A stretch of DNA of 64,000 nucleotides from an uncultured Dehalococcoidia bacterium (GTDB lineage Bacteria > Chloroflexota > Dehalococcoidia > Lucifugimonadales > CAJWUJ01): the NCBI GenBank assembly GCA_913047625.1, contig CAJWUJ010000004.1:1-64000 (forward strand). Direction: 5' to 3'. Every line of letters starts with the position of its first letter. Position 1 is the stretch's first letter. A program made the translations under genes and the position numbers. Shown here in pieces: positions 10,089-19,840 of the stretch. The notes beneath the pieces were generated by a model. It ran no database searches. It was not told the origin of the DNA and saw nothing but the letters and a program-made list of their open reading frames with translations.

Positions 10089-11192
10089 TTAGTTGAGAAG
10101 ACTCAACAATTCTATCAAGGCATCCGTATCTTCAGGCAAAGCTGCGCTAACCCTGATACTGTTCTGTAAGCGGGGATGCGAAAAAGGTCTGACGAATACA
10201 CCTGATTTAGCAAGGTACTCAGTCAAGAATCTGCCGGTATATTCACGGTGTTCACAGAGTAGGAAATTGCCGTGAGACGGCCAAACTTTCCATCGCGGAA
10301 GGCTTCTGACAAGTGTTGCCATGCGTATTTGTTCATTTAAAATCTTATCAACATTGGATAGGAGATACTCCTTGTCCTTGAGGGAGGTCAGCATAGCTAT
10401 CTCTGCAGGCTTGCTTACACTATAAGGAGGTTTAGTTCTTAGCAATTGTTCGACCAGGGAGGAATGCATCATTCCATATCCTATTCTTAATCCGGCTAGT
10501 CCTGCCCATTTGCTAAAGCTGCGTAAAACTACTAGGTTTGGGTACTCGTTCAAGCGTTCCGCAAACGTAATCTTGGAGAACTCATAATAGGTTTCATCTA
10601 CAACTACTAGGATAGGAAGGTCTAAGATTGTCTTTAAGTGTTCCCAAGGCAACAAGTTGCCTGTCGGGTTATTAGGCGAGGCTAAAAAGATCATTTTAGA
10701 CTTTTGGGATGACTCGAGAATTGCAGGTACATCGAGATCAAAAGTTTCTGTTCGGTCAACTGATACCACTTGTCCTCCATGTGATTTGGTTGTAAATGAA
10801 TACATACCAAAAGTCGGTACAGCCTCGAGGACAATATCATTCGGATCTATCGCGATTTTAATCAAGAGGTCGATAAGCTCATCACAGCCGTTTCCGACAA
10901 TAATATTATCACTATGGACACCAGTGTACCCGGAAAGAGCAGTGCGCATTTCTTTTTGAAGATGATCCGGGTAGAGATGCAATTCTTCAGATGCAGCGAT
11001 TGCTTTTCCAACCAACGGAGAAGGGCCAAACGGGTTTTCGTTACCGTCTAAGTTGCGTAGTTTAGTGTCAACACTGATATCATCCGGATTAAAGGACTTT
11101 GCCTCATAAGGCGCTTGCTCTTTCAGGTGAGCTCGAATGATTGAGTCGAGAACCTTCTGGGAATTTGATGTTCGATCATTTGGAGGGTTCAT
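10089..11192 (-). CDS. hisC: Histidinol-phosphate aminotransferase
   Basis: 'LDGNENPFGPSP', 'SFSKWAGLAGLRIGYG'. Listed ORF begins at 11249 inside hisD; start at Met 11192 (MNPPNDRTS) follows AAAGGAG and reduces the overlap. Confidence 0.93.
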   Translation of the reverse strand: MNPPNDRTSNSQKVLDSIIRAHLKEQAPYEAKSFNPDDISVDTKLRNLDGNENPFGPSPLVGKAIAASEELHLYPDHLQKEMRTALSGYTGVHSDNIIVGNGCDELIDLLIKIAIDPNDIVLEAVPTFGMYSFTTKSHGGQVVSVDRTETFDLDVPAILESSQKSKMIFLASPNNPTGNLLPWEHLKTILDLPILVVVDETYYEFSKITFAERLNEYPNLVVLRSFSKWAGLAGLRIGYGMMHSSLVEQLLRTKPPYSVSKPAEIAMLTSLKDKEYLLSNVDKILNEQIRMATLVRSLPRWKVWPSHGNFLLCEHREYTGRFLTEYLAKSGVFVRPFSHPRLQNSIRVSAALPEDTDALIELLSLLN

Positions 11193-12510
11193 CTGTACTC
11201 CTTTGTGTGATAGCCCTGTGGTGGGCATCCATGCCTTCTTCTGATGCAATAATAGAGGCTGTTTTGGCTATCTTCCTAAATGTAGTCTCTGGTAGTCCTA
11301 CCACCATGATAGGCTTTGTAAAATGATGAACGCCAAGGTAGGAATTAAACTTCGCCGTTGCTCCTGTAGGCATAATATGACTTGGGCCGGCAATATAATC
11401 GCCGACTACCTCAGGGGAAAAAGGACCAAGAAAGACCCCTCCTGCATTTGTGACTAATTCCAGATATTCCCATGGGCTGTCAAGGAGTAAACACAAATGC
11501 TCTGGAGCATAGAGGTTTGATAGCGTAATAGCAGTTTCGATATCAGGGACAAGAAAACAAACGGCATTAGTTTCGAATGCAATTCGGGTAGTCTCTTTTG
11601 TTGATAGGCGATCTATCTGGTTGTGCACTTCATTCATTACCGATGAATAATAGTCATGAGATGTGGTGATTAGTATCGGACTTGCCATTACATCGTGCTC
11701 TGCTTGAGCTAATAAATCAGCTGCACAGATAGCAGGATCTACAGTGGCATCAGCAATGATGACGGTTTCTGTTGGGCCGTAAAACCCATCTATATCTACT
11801 TGGCCAAAGACAGCTTTCTTAGCACATGTAACAAAAATATTTCCCGGACCACAGATCTTATCAACAGATTGAACACTTGGTGTGCCATATGCCAAAGCTG
11901 CTATTGCCTGTGCTCCACCTATTTTATATACCTCACTAATACCTGCAATTCTTGCTGCTGCTAAAATAATCGGCGCTATTGAACCGTCCTTTCTTGCCGG
12001 GGAACATATAGCTACTTCTTTAACGCCTGCGACTTTTGCAGGTATAGATCCCATCAGAACTGTTGACGGATAGGATGCTCTCCCTCCTGGGACATATAGC
12101 CCTATTCTTTCCAGTGGACGCATGATTTCACCTAATCCGGACTCATGGTCTATCCAAGACTTCCGAATAGTGCTCTTATGAAACTCAGTAATCCGATCTG
12201 CAGCATGTACCAAGGCATCAAATACCTCTTTGTCGAGAGTTGCTACTGCGTCATTCATTTCTTTTTCATCTACAACAAGCGAATTAAGTTCTACCTGGTC
12301 AATCATAGAGGTGTATTTTTTAATCGCTAAATCGCCCTGCTTTCTTACGGCTTCAGTTATTTCTATAGCAACTTCTTGAGGCGACAAGTATTTTCCAAAT
12401 ATCTTTTTTATCCCTTCTTTGATTGACTGAGGGATTTCATGGTTACCTTCTCCATTTGGCGAACGAGTCATCATTTTAAGAGCAACTGAGTAATCATCAA
12501 TTAATTTCAT
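11176..12510 (-). CDS. hisD: Histidinol dehydrogenase
   Basis: 'GLYVPGGRASYPSTVLMGSIPAKVAGV', 'EHLCLL', 'GPSHIMPTG' motifs. Confidence 0.97.
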   Translation of the reverse strand: MKLIDDYSVALKMMTRSPNGEGNHEIPQSIKEGIKKIFGKYLSPQEVAIEITEAVRKQGDLAIKKYTSMIDQVELNSLVVDEKEMNDAVATLDKEVFDALVHAADRITEFHKSTIRKSWIDHESGLGEIMRPLERIGLYVPGGRASYPSTVLMGSIPAKVAGVKEVAICSPARKDGSIAPIILAAARIAGISEVYKIGGAQAIAALAYGTPSVQSVDKICGPGNIFVTCAKKAVFGQVDIDGFYGPTETVIIADATVDPAICAADLLAQAEHDVMASPILITTSHDYYSSVMNEVHNQIDRLSTKETTRIAFETNAVCFLVPDIETAITLSNLYAPEHLCLLLDSPWEYLELVTNAGGVFLGPFSPEVVGDYIAGPSHIMPTGATAKFNSYLGVHHFTKPIMVVGLPETTFRKIAKTASIIASEEGMDAHHRAITQRSTDEPSK

Positions 12511-13259
12511 GTGAGATACCTGTATTTTATTTCGTTATAGTTTTTACGGACTTCAGATAAATATAAGTCAATAATGTTATTAGGAAGTTTGTTATACAAG
12601 ATAGTGAGGTTTGCAGGAATGTCGTTCAAAAAAGATTGAGCTATTTGATCGATTAAATTAGTGTTATTAGATTGCTGGCGATAAGCTAGTCTCCTTATGC
12701 GTTCCCATGAAAACCCCCATGACATTGACTCAAGGAGCCAGTCTCGCCATTGTACTACAATGGAGTCAGGTAAAAAATCTAAGTGAAAATCAATAGTCAT
12801 TTTAAGAATATGCTTTTTTATTACCTCCATATCATTCAGGCTATCCCTTGATAATCGATCTAAATCTAGCTGGAGTACTCGGTCATATACATTTGCTTCT
12901 TCGATAGACTCAAAAAGTAAATCATTTGAAAAATAGGGCTCATAAACAACCTTAATCCAGGTTTCATCAGCTACCAGATGGTTAATATATCCACTAATGA
13001 AAGCTTTTTTCGCGTTAGATATATTCGCCTTGTTAAATAGATCAGGATATTGGATGTACATGTTCTCAGCGCCCTGCCCTATTATCCTGTTATCAAGGTC
13101 AGAGAAGTGGGTAATTATTCTGTCCTGCTTGTTTATAATGCGGATATCCGGGGTGACGGAACCAAGTAAGTAAGCCCCGAATGTTTCATCGAACAATAAA
13201 ACACTGCCCCTGTCTTCTGATTTAAGGGCTATATCAAAATGCGCGGATAAACTAGGCAC
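12507..13259 (-). CDS. Zinc-dependent phospholipase C-like family protein (PLPC-like)
   Basis: 'MPSLSAHFDIA', 'GAYLLGSVTPDIR', 'RIITHFSDL', 'FISGYINHLVADETW' resemble the His/Asp-rich zinc-dependent PLC-like family; overlaps hisD by 4 bp. Confidence 0.6.
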   Translation of the reverse strand: MPSLSAHFDIALKSEDRGSVLLFDETFGAYLLGSVTPDIRIINKQDRIITHFSDLDNRIIGQGAENMYIQYPDLFNKANISNAKKAFISGYINHLVADETWIKVVYEPYFSNDLLFESIEEANVYDRVLQLDLDRLSRDSLNDMEVIKKHILKMTIDFHLDFLPDSIVVQWRDWLLESMSWGFSWERIRRLAYRQQSNNTNLIDQIAQSFLNDIPANLTILYNKLPNNIIDLYLSEVRKNYNEIKYRYLT

Positions 13260-13270
13260 CAGTAGATCCT

Positions 13271-14302
13271 TTAAGCAAAATGTGACTGGAGTTTTTCAAA
13301 AGATTCACTAGCAGCATAGAAAAGGTAATCTGGCTGATTAACCGCAATAGAAAATCCCCCTATCGTTCTAAAGTCATTTACCGCATCAAGGAGTTTAGAT
13401 CGCTGGATCATTAACGTGACTGAGAAAACTGAGCTGCCATCCTGTGGGTAAACTTTAGAAACAGTAGGTCCGAATAAACCCTGTAAGAGTTCTTTGCCCT
13501 GCAGTTTTGAGGCTATATCCTCCTCGGATTGAGCTTTTATATTTACAGTAAGGCGAAAAAACTCTCGAGCGTTGAGTGATGCCTCTATCCGGTCTAAGAC
13601 CTCTTTAGTGGTTTTAATCATTAATTGCGAAGTTTTTGTTAAGTTTGGATTCGCTATCAGGCATGCCTGAGACTTTAAGATAGTTCCATCTACTATTGGC
13701 TTAAGATGGTTTTCACGTAAAGTTGAACCAGTAGAAGTGATGTCGGTTATCATGTCGGAATAGCCCATTTGGGGAGCAATTTCCAGAGTGCCACTAGCCT
13801 GTATTAAGTTGAAATAACTGATGCCGTGCTTAGCCAGAAAGGCTCGTACAAGCTTAGGGTATTTCGTAGCTATTCTAAGGGTTTTGCCACGCTGTCGAAA
13901 CTCAAGGGAAACATCAACTAGGTCATTCATGCAATCTACGTCTATCCAGCTAGTAGGCACTGCTACTGTGAGTTCACATCTACTGTATTGAAGGTCATTT
14001 ATAACTAATATGGCTTGAGACGATTCGCGCCTTTGTTCACTAAAGCGGTCAAGACCAACAATGCCAATATCTGCGCTACCTTCCTCGACTTTTGAGGTTA
14101 TATCGGCTGCCCTCTGGAATAGAATTACGCAATTGGGAATTCCTCGGATAGTAGCAGTATATCTGCGGGAGTTAACTCTTTCTATGTGTAGCCCGCATTT
14201 ATCCAAGAAAGACTTTGTTGGATCATACATAGCTCCATCACTGGGTAAGGCAATCCTGAGGGTGTCTGTTGATTGATGTGCAAGTTGACTAGTTAGACTC
14301 AT
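13271..14302 (-). CDS. hisG: ATP phosphoribosyltransferase, long form with C-terminal regulatory-type domain
   Basis: 'LRIALPSDGAMYDP', 'ADIGIVGLDRF', 'MITDITSTGSTLRENHL' plus HisG_C-like 'LLQGLFGPTVSKVY...AVNDFRTIGGFSI'. Confidence 0.93.
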   Translation of the reverse strand: MSLTSQLAHQSTDTLRIALPSDGAMYDPTKSFLDKCGLHIERVNSRRYTATIRGIPNCVILFQRAADITSKVEEGSADIGIVGLDRFSEQRRESSQAILVINDLQYSRCELTVAVPTSWIDVDCMNDLVDVSLEFRQRGKTLRIATKYPKLVRAFLAKHGISYFNLIQASGTLEIAPQMGYSDMITDITSTGSTLRENHLKPIVDGTILKSQACLIANPNLTKTSQLMIKTTKEVLDRIEASLNAREFFRLTVNIKAQSEEDIASKLQGKELLQGLFGPTVSKVYPQDGSSVFSVTLMIQRSKLLDAVNDFRTIGGFSIAVNQPDYLFYAASESFEKLQSHFA

Positions 14303-14310
14303 TATTAATA

Positions 14311-15513
14311 TCAGCCCTTCCTGTTAAAAATTAAGGGTTCGAGTGATAAAGCAAATCCACATGCAGGGAATTGCTTGCTGCTGCCTAACGCTCCCAATAG
14401 AGCATCATAGCGCCCGCCCCCACCTATCGGAGAAGCTCCTGATTGTTTAGGGACGTATAAGTCAAATATCATCCCTGAATAATATTGCTGATCTCTTACC
14501 ATGGCTAGATCTATGGTAAGAGAGGAACCTTCGATCTCTCTTGTAAGTAAATCATCTTCAAGTCTTGCTAACTGATCGACCGAAGTAACAGAAAGACCGT
14601 ATTCTTTTAAAAACGCTTTTAGTTTTTTAGTTATTGTTCCTGGCTTGCCTTTAAGGTCAGCAATCCCCTTTGTTAATTCCAGCGCCTTTTCTAAGTTCTT
14701 TGTATTTGTTATATCAGTTAATTTAACCAAGTAATTAGTAGATATATCGTTGAAATCACGACCGCACAAAAAGCCTTCGCCAAGTTCTTCATAAAGTTCC
14801 CCAAATACGGCTCTTATATCCTGATTTGAAAGAACACTAGAAGGAAGCTTAGGTGATGGAATCTGACTTGGAACATGGGGCTGCAGAAGGCTATTTGCCC
14901 CAATCCTTAAGGTATCGTAGCTAATGCTTTTTTCGTTTAGAGATGCAAGGGAATTTACAAAGTATGATTTCAATCTTGCTGGTAAAGTTAATTGGTCATA
15001 AATAGAATTGATGATACCCACATGACCAATTGTTAATGACGTTTCACGAAAGCCAAGGCTAGATAAAGCCAATAAAGCGAGTTCAACCAAAGAACCATCT
15101 GCCTTAGGAGTACCGTCCCCAATGAGCTCAACACCAAGCTGAGTGAACTGGCGCAAAGATGCATCATGGTCTTGAAAACGAAATACTGGACCTCCGTAGT
15201 ACGCCTTGAAAGGGAGGTTGTTAGACTTGTTGGATTCTAAAAAATGCCTTGCAATAGAAGCAGTAAATTCAGGTCGTAGGCTGACATTGCTTCCATCTGG
15301 GTCATTAAATGAGTAAAGGGAGGAAGCAACTCGTTCTCCAGAGTTGATTAAAAAGAGTTCTGTGTTTTCTAGCAAAGGTACATCTACAGGCATATACCCG
15401 TAAGCTGAAAAAACCTCACTTACCGAACGGATGGAGTTCCTAATCGCCTCTAATTCTTCTCCGCTACGGTCAGGCATCCCAGACAATCTTTTAATAGGTT
15501 GTATATAGTCCAT
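14311..15513 (-). CDS. hisZ: ATP phosphoribosyltransferase regulatory subunit (HisRS paralogue)
   Basis: HisRS-like core ('VSLRPEFTASIAR', 'YYSGMIFDLYV', 'IGGGGRYDALLGALG') without an anticodon-binding domain; directly upstream of hisG. Confidence 0.85.
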   Translation of the reverse strand: MDYIQPIKRLSGMPDRSGEELEAIRNSIRSVSEVFSAYGYMPVDVPLLENTELFLINSGERVASSLYSFNDPDGSNVSLRPEFTASIARHFLESNKSNNLPFKAYYGGPVFRFQDHDASLRQFTQLGVELIGDGTPKADGSLVELALLALSSLGFRETSLTIGHVGIINSIYDQLTLPARLKSYFVNSLASLNEKSISYDTLRIGANSLLQPHVPSQIPSPKLPSSVLSNQDIRAVFGELYEELGEGFLCGRDFNDISTNYLVKLTDITNTKNLEKALELTKGIADLKGKPGTITKKLKAFLKEYGLSVTSVDQLARLEDDLLTREIEGSSLTIDLAMVRDQQYYSGMIFDLYVPKQSGASPIGGGGRYDALLGALGSSKQFPACGFALSLEPLIFNRKG

Positions 15514-15572
15514 AATTTAATCCTAGAACCTATATTCTATCATTCAAGGAAAAAGCATGCAGTATTAAAAAT

Positions 15573-16316
15573 TCAGGCATGGGATATTAATCCACCGTCC
15601 ACGTTGATACAGCTTCCTGTTATATAAGTAGAAAACGGGGATAAGAGATATAACAAAAGGCCTTGAATATCATCAGGATGTCCAATAGAGCGGAGAGGGA
15701 TAAACTTTGTGATGGAATCAAAATCACTGGTTGGATTTTGTTCTGAAGCAAGCCAGCCAATACCTATTGCGTTTACATTAATATTAAATGGGGCCCATTC
15801 TAATCCTAAGGAACGTGTTAACCCTAGTATTGCAGCTTGACTGGCAGAGTATGCCACAGTTCCAGGCAACCCTCGTCTTCCTAACCCAGAAACAATATTG
15901 ATGATTCGGCCTGATCTGTTTGCTAGCATCACCTCTCCAGTAGCTCTGATAATTGCGAAGATGAAGCCTAGATAGTGTTGAAAAAGATTAATTACATCCC
16001 CCGAGGTGGTATCTAAGTAGTTTCTATTCAGTACAGGAATAGGAGCATTGAGCTGTATATCTATTTGGGGATGAGAAGACAGGAATTCTTTCAATGTCTT
16101 ATCCAATTGAGTCAAGTCATGAGAATCCAAAATTATAGGTGTGATGAATTTAAGCAGATTTGCATCTATTTGATTAGAGAAAGATAATCTTGGGACATCA
16201 GTTATTAATATTACATGAGCTCCATTCTCAACAAGAGGAGTGACTACATGTGAAATCCAATTGATATCAAAACAAGAGACTAGGGCTATTTTATTTGCCA
16301 GCAGCTTTCTTTTCAT
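15573..16316 (-). CDS. SDR-fold protein with degenerate cofactor and active-site motifs (putative pseudoenzyme)
   Basis: SDR C-terminal pattern '...YSASQAAILGLTRSLGLEWAPFNINVNAI...ITGSCINVDGG', but TGxxxGxG is replaced by SCFDINWI, NNAG by NAPI, and YxxxK by YSASQ. Confidence 0.9.
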   Translation of the reverse strand: MKRKLLANKIALVSCFDINWISHVVTPLVENGAHVILITDVPRLSFSNQIDANLLKFITPIILDSHDLTQLDKTLKEFLSSHPQIDIQLNAPIPVLNRNYLDTTSGDVINLFQHYLGFIFAIIRATGEVMLANRSGRIINIVSGLGRRGLPGTVAYSASQAAILGLTRSLGLEWAPFNINVNAIGIGWLASEQNPTSDFDSITKFIPLRSIGHPDDIQGLLLYLLSPFSTYITGSCINVDGGLISHA

Positions 16317-17140
16317 GTATGACCGCCTGGATTATAGCCAGTGGGTGCGAATCCTCCTGCCAAGCTTCCACCATCTATAGGGAAAAGTTCTCCTGTAATA
16401 TAATCAGAGTTACTGGAGGCTAGAAAGCATCCTAGTTGACCGATTTCATCAGGCGTACCAGCACGATTCAAGGGAATAAACTTAGTATTAGGCATCCCGC
16501 TTCTGACATCATGAGTGCCTTCTGTGGGGATAAAGCCGGGAACTATACAGTTGCTGGTAATCCCGTAGCGACCTAGGGAAACTGCTAACGATCTGGTTAA
16601 TTGGATAACTCCTCCTTTAGTTATGGTGTAAGCAAAGTTATCCTTTCCTCCTCGAAGTCCGTAGACAGACGATACATTGATAATCTTTCCCATCCCCCTA
16701 TTAACCATATGACGGGAAACTGTGCGTGCGCAGTAGAAGGGACCGGATAAATTAACATTAACTGCTTTTTGCCACAACTCATCAGACATTTCCCAAAGAG
16801 GAACGCCATGTATTTCACCTATAAGACCTGCATTATTGAACAAAACATCGATTACTGAATATTGTTGTAGCGTGTATTCGATAAGCTGTTTTACCTGAGA
16901 TGGATCACTTATGTCAGCTTGGTATAAAGAAATTCTACCCGGTAAGGCTACTGAAGCCAGCTCCACTTCTTTCAAGGTAGTCGTGCGTCGCCCGGCAATA
17001 ATTACATTAGTTCCGTAAGCGGCTAAAGATAAGGCTATTGAACGCCCCAGTCCCGTTCCTCCACCTGTCACAATAGCAACTTTACCTTCAAGACCATCAA
17101 GTGCTTGAGGAGTTTCGTTTTGCTCTCCGTTGAACATCAT
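16313..17140 (-). CDS. SDR family oxidoreductase (intact motifs)
   Basis: 'VTGGGTGLG', 'NNAG', 'YTITK', 'ITGELFPIDGG'. Confidence 0.95.
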   Translation of the reverse strand: MMFNGEQNETPQALDGLEGKVAIVTGGGTGLGRSIALSLAAYGTNVIIAGRRTTTLKEVELASVALPGRISLYQADISDPSQVKQLIEYTLQQYSVIDVLFNNAGLIGEIHGVPLWEMSDELWQKAVNVNLSGPFYCARTVSRHMVNRGMGKIINVSSVYGLRGGKDNFAYTITKGGVIQLTRSLAVSLGRYGITSNCIVPGFIPTEGTHDVRSGMPNTKFIPLNRAGTPDEIGQLGCFLASSNSDYITGELFPIDGGSLAGGFAPTGYNPGGHT

Positions 17141-17886
17141 ATCAATTCCCCACTAGAGATCGGCGTAAGACATCCAGTTCCATCTTGAATTAACAGCCGA
17201 CCCATACTGTCCACATCAACTACCCGTCCTTCTAGAACACGTGATTTATCGCCAATTTTAACCCATTGACCTATGGTTGTTAAATACGTTTTCCACTCAG
17301 GAACAGGAGACCATCCATTCTGAACAAGAGTATAGATACGCTGCAATTCTACAATTACCATTTCCTGTAAAGGATCAGGTTTAATTTTTATACTTGTATG
17401 ATCTTGTAGGTTTGTGGCTTGATTTTCTATCTCTGCAAACTCGTCAGTATCAAGGGTGAGGTTTATTCCTATCCCTAACACCATGTGCACCTCATTATCT
17501 TGGATAACTGTTTCCATAAGAATACCAGCCACCTTCTTCCCATTTATCAAGATATCGTTCGGCCACTTTACCTTAACATCAGAGTCCTGCACTTCTCTGA
17601 AACAGTGAACTAACGCTAAAGAGAATGCCGGCGCAAGAAGAAGAAGGGTTCCTATATCTGGTAATAAAGTAACAGAAAAGGCCAACGACTCTCCTGGTTT
17701 GCCTATCCAAGTTTTTCCGTTTCTTCCCCTACCTTGGTATTGATCTTGTGTGCAGACAACAATACCCTCGCGTTTGTTTTCTCGGAAAAGCAACCATGCC
17801 TCGTCCATCGTTGAAGGCAATCTTGGATAAGAAACTATCTGCCAAGGCAATCCACTATTTGCTGAATCATGGGATGAATCAGACAT
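17137..17886 (-). CDS. birA: Biotin--[acetyl-CoA-carboxylase] ligase
   Basis: 'QDQYQGRGRNGKTWIGKPGESLAFSV', 'KWPNDILINGKKVAGILMET'; no N-terminal HTH. Confidence 0.93.
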   Translation of the reverse strand: MSDSSHDSANSGLPWQIVSYPRLPSTMDEAWLLFRENKREGIVVCTQDQYQGRGRNGKTWIGKPGESLAFSVTLLPDIGTLLLLAPAFSLALVHCFREVQDSDVKVKWPNDILINGKKVAGILMETVIQDNEVHMVLGIGINLTLDTDEFAEIENQATNLQDHTSIKIKPDPLQEMVIVELQRIYTLVQNGWSPVPEWKTYLTTIGQWVKIGDKSRVLEGRVVDVDSMGRLLIQDGTGCLTPISSGELI

Positions 17887-17894
17887 TAGAGTCC

Positions 17895-19379
17895 CTAAGA
17901 ATATTTTTCCTGTGCAGAGAGATGGGCACTAGTACCAGCTATGCGACCAAACACTGCGCCCGCCATAAGACCGGCTCCACCAGGATAATTATGATAAAAC
18001 AGTCCACCAACTAATTCGCCAGCAGCATAAAGACCTGGAATAACACGATGAGAAGTACTAAGAACTTCAGCACTCTTATTAATGTGCAAACCTCCGAAGG
18101 TAAAGGTGATACCACAAGTAACGGCATAGGCAATAAACGGGGGAGAATCTATTCTCTGAGCCCAATTCGACTTATCTATAGGCAAACCCATCGTCTTTTT
18201 CCCGTCAAGCGTGGCAGGATTAAAGGAACCCTCTTTGACTGCTTGGTTATACTTATCCACTGTTGCAACAAGTGCTTTGGTATTAATACCCATTTCTTCA
18301 GCGAGATGCTCAATAGAAGGGGATCGTACCATCGTGACTTCCTTGATTCGATATTCATCCCTCAATATCGCTTCAACTTTACTATCAAATATCTGAAAAG
18401 CTATCCGCCCTGGTTGATTCATAATCTCCCTACCAAACTTTACATATGTAAAGTTCCTGTAGTCCAAGCCCTCATCAACAAACCTTTCCCCGTTTTTATT
18501 AACGATTAAGCCAAGTGGATATGAATGTTTTTGGTATAGATCAAGTATCTTCCTATCCCCAAAAGGAGGTGCGGCAACGTCCCAAGCAACGGCATGGCAT
18601 CCACTCCAGTTACCATAAGATTCCGCACCGATTTGTAGAGCCATCTGAATTCCGTCTCCTGTGTTGTATTGAGTACCACGTACCTTAGCAAGTTCCCAGC
18701 CTGGACCTAGATAGCGGGTCCTCATTTCCGCATTAGATTCAAAGCCTCCACAGGCTAATACGACAGATTTACAATACTCAATCCGACCACCATCTGGTCC
18801 TTGTAAGGATACGGCTTCAATATGCCCGTTTTCATCTAACAGGAGCTTTGTTGCAGCTGATTCATATACAACCTCACCGCCAAGGGATTCAAAAATCTCG
18901 AACTCCTTTTCTACTAAACCTTTCCCTCCGCCAGATGCTTCGAGAATTAACCCTCCCCAGAAATGGAATTTACCATTTACTTTAAAAGATTGTCGGCCGT
19001 ACATGGGAACCCAGCGGATGCCTTGTTCTTTCAGCCAAGTTACAGTAGCGAGTGACTCATTGATCAGGATGGAACTAAGAACAGGGTCTGTTAGGTCTTC
19101 TGTCAACCGACCGAGATCCTCATGATATTTGGATTTAGTATAGGTGCCGAATTCAACATCTTGTTCTTCTTGTGCTGTGAAATCAGCAATCAAGGGCCGA
19201 AGGTCTTCAATGCCTGAGTAAGCAAATCGAAAGCCTCCAGCAGTAAAATAGGAATTCCCGCCTCTCTGATGCCTAGGAGCCTTTTCGACTACTAAGACTG
19301 ATGAGCCTTTTTCCTTGGCTGCAATTGCAGCACAAAGCGCTGCATTCCCAGCACCTATAACTATGACATCGTATTTCAT
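17895..19379 (-). CDS. FAD-dependent oxidoreductase, fumarate reductase/TcuA (tricarballylate dehydrogenase)-like
   Basis: 'MKYDVIVIGAGNAALCAAIAAKEKGSSVLVVEKAP', 'GLYAAGELVGGLFYHNYPGGAGLMAGAVFGRIAG'. Listed start 19445 overlaps rnpB; Met at 19379 (or 19385) is better. Confidence 0.9.
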   Translation of the reverse strand: MKYDVIVIGAGNAALCAAIAAKEKGSSVLVVEKAPRHQRGGNSYFTAGGFRFAYSGIEDLRPLIADFTAQEEQDVEFGTYTKSKYHEDLGRLTEDLTDPVLSSILINESLATVTWLKEQGIRWVPMYGRQSFKVNGKFHFWGGLILEASGGGKGLVEKEFEIFESLGGEVVYESAATKLLLDENGHIEAVSLQGPDGGRIEYCKSVVLACGGFESNAEMRTRYLGPGWELAKVRGTQYNTGDGIQMALQIGAESYGNWSGCHAVAWDVAAPPFGDRKILDLYQKHSYPLGLIVNKNGERFVDEGLDYRNFTYVKFGREIMNQPGRIAFQIFDSKVEAILRDEYRIKEVTMVRSPSIEHLAEEMGINTKALVATVDKYNQAVKEGSFNPATLDGKKTMGLPIDKSNWAQRIDSPPFIAYAVTCGITFTFGGLHINKSAEVLSTSHRVIPGLYAAGELVGGLFYHNYPGGAGLMAGAVFGRIAGTSAHLSAQEKYS

Positions 19380-19403
19380 TTGCATGTCCTTAATGTTAAA
19401 TAA

Positions 19404-19802
19404 GTCAGCAAGAGTATATAAGCCGGATTCTGTACAGCCCTTCACAATCTAATGCTCAAATAAGCGATAGAACGCTAATAGCTGTGACGGTCATCTATCT
19501 CGACCCAATGTTACCATTGGGCTCTAGCAGCCTACCCGAGGGCCATAGCCGAGACATATTTACCCTCCTATTTGGCCTTGCTCCGAATGGGGTTTGCCCA
19601 CATACATGTCACCATGCATGCCGGAAGCTCTTACCTCCCGTTTTCACCGTTGCCAATTGGCTGTTTAGTTTCTGTGGCACTTTCCGTACTTGGCATGTTT
19701 TCACAAACCAAGCCCTGGATGTTATCCAGCATTCTTCTCGGTGGAGTCCGGACTTTCCTCTCAGAAAGCTAACCTTCTGAGCAACCGCCATACCTTGCTG
19801 AC
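19404..19802 (-). ncRNA. rnpB: RNase P RNA, bacterial type A-like
   Basis: Minus strand carries 'GAGAGGAAAGTCCGGACTCC', 'GCCACAGAAACT', 'ACGGTGAAAACGGGAGGTAAGAGC', 'GGCAAACCCCATTCGGAGCAAGGCC', 'GATAGATGACCGTCACAGC' and terminal 'ACAGAATCCGGCTTATA'; ends pair as P1 (GTCAGCAAG/CTTGCTGAC). Confidence 0.97.
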
Positions 19803-19840
19803 CGCATGTAGTGTACAGAGAAAGAGATTAGAAGGTCAAA

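Noticed and set aside
10089-11249. hisC start at 11249 giving a 74-bp overlap with hisD
   Set aside because: Met at 11192 with an upstream AAAGGAG is better and leaves about 17 bp overlap.
19484-19791. Four short ORFs on both strands (19484..19780, 19572..19772, 19609..19791, 19690..19971)
   Set aside because: They fall within or across rnpB; sequence is explained by RNase P RNA motifs.
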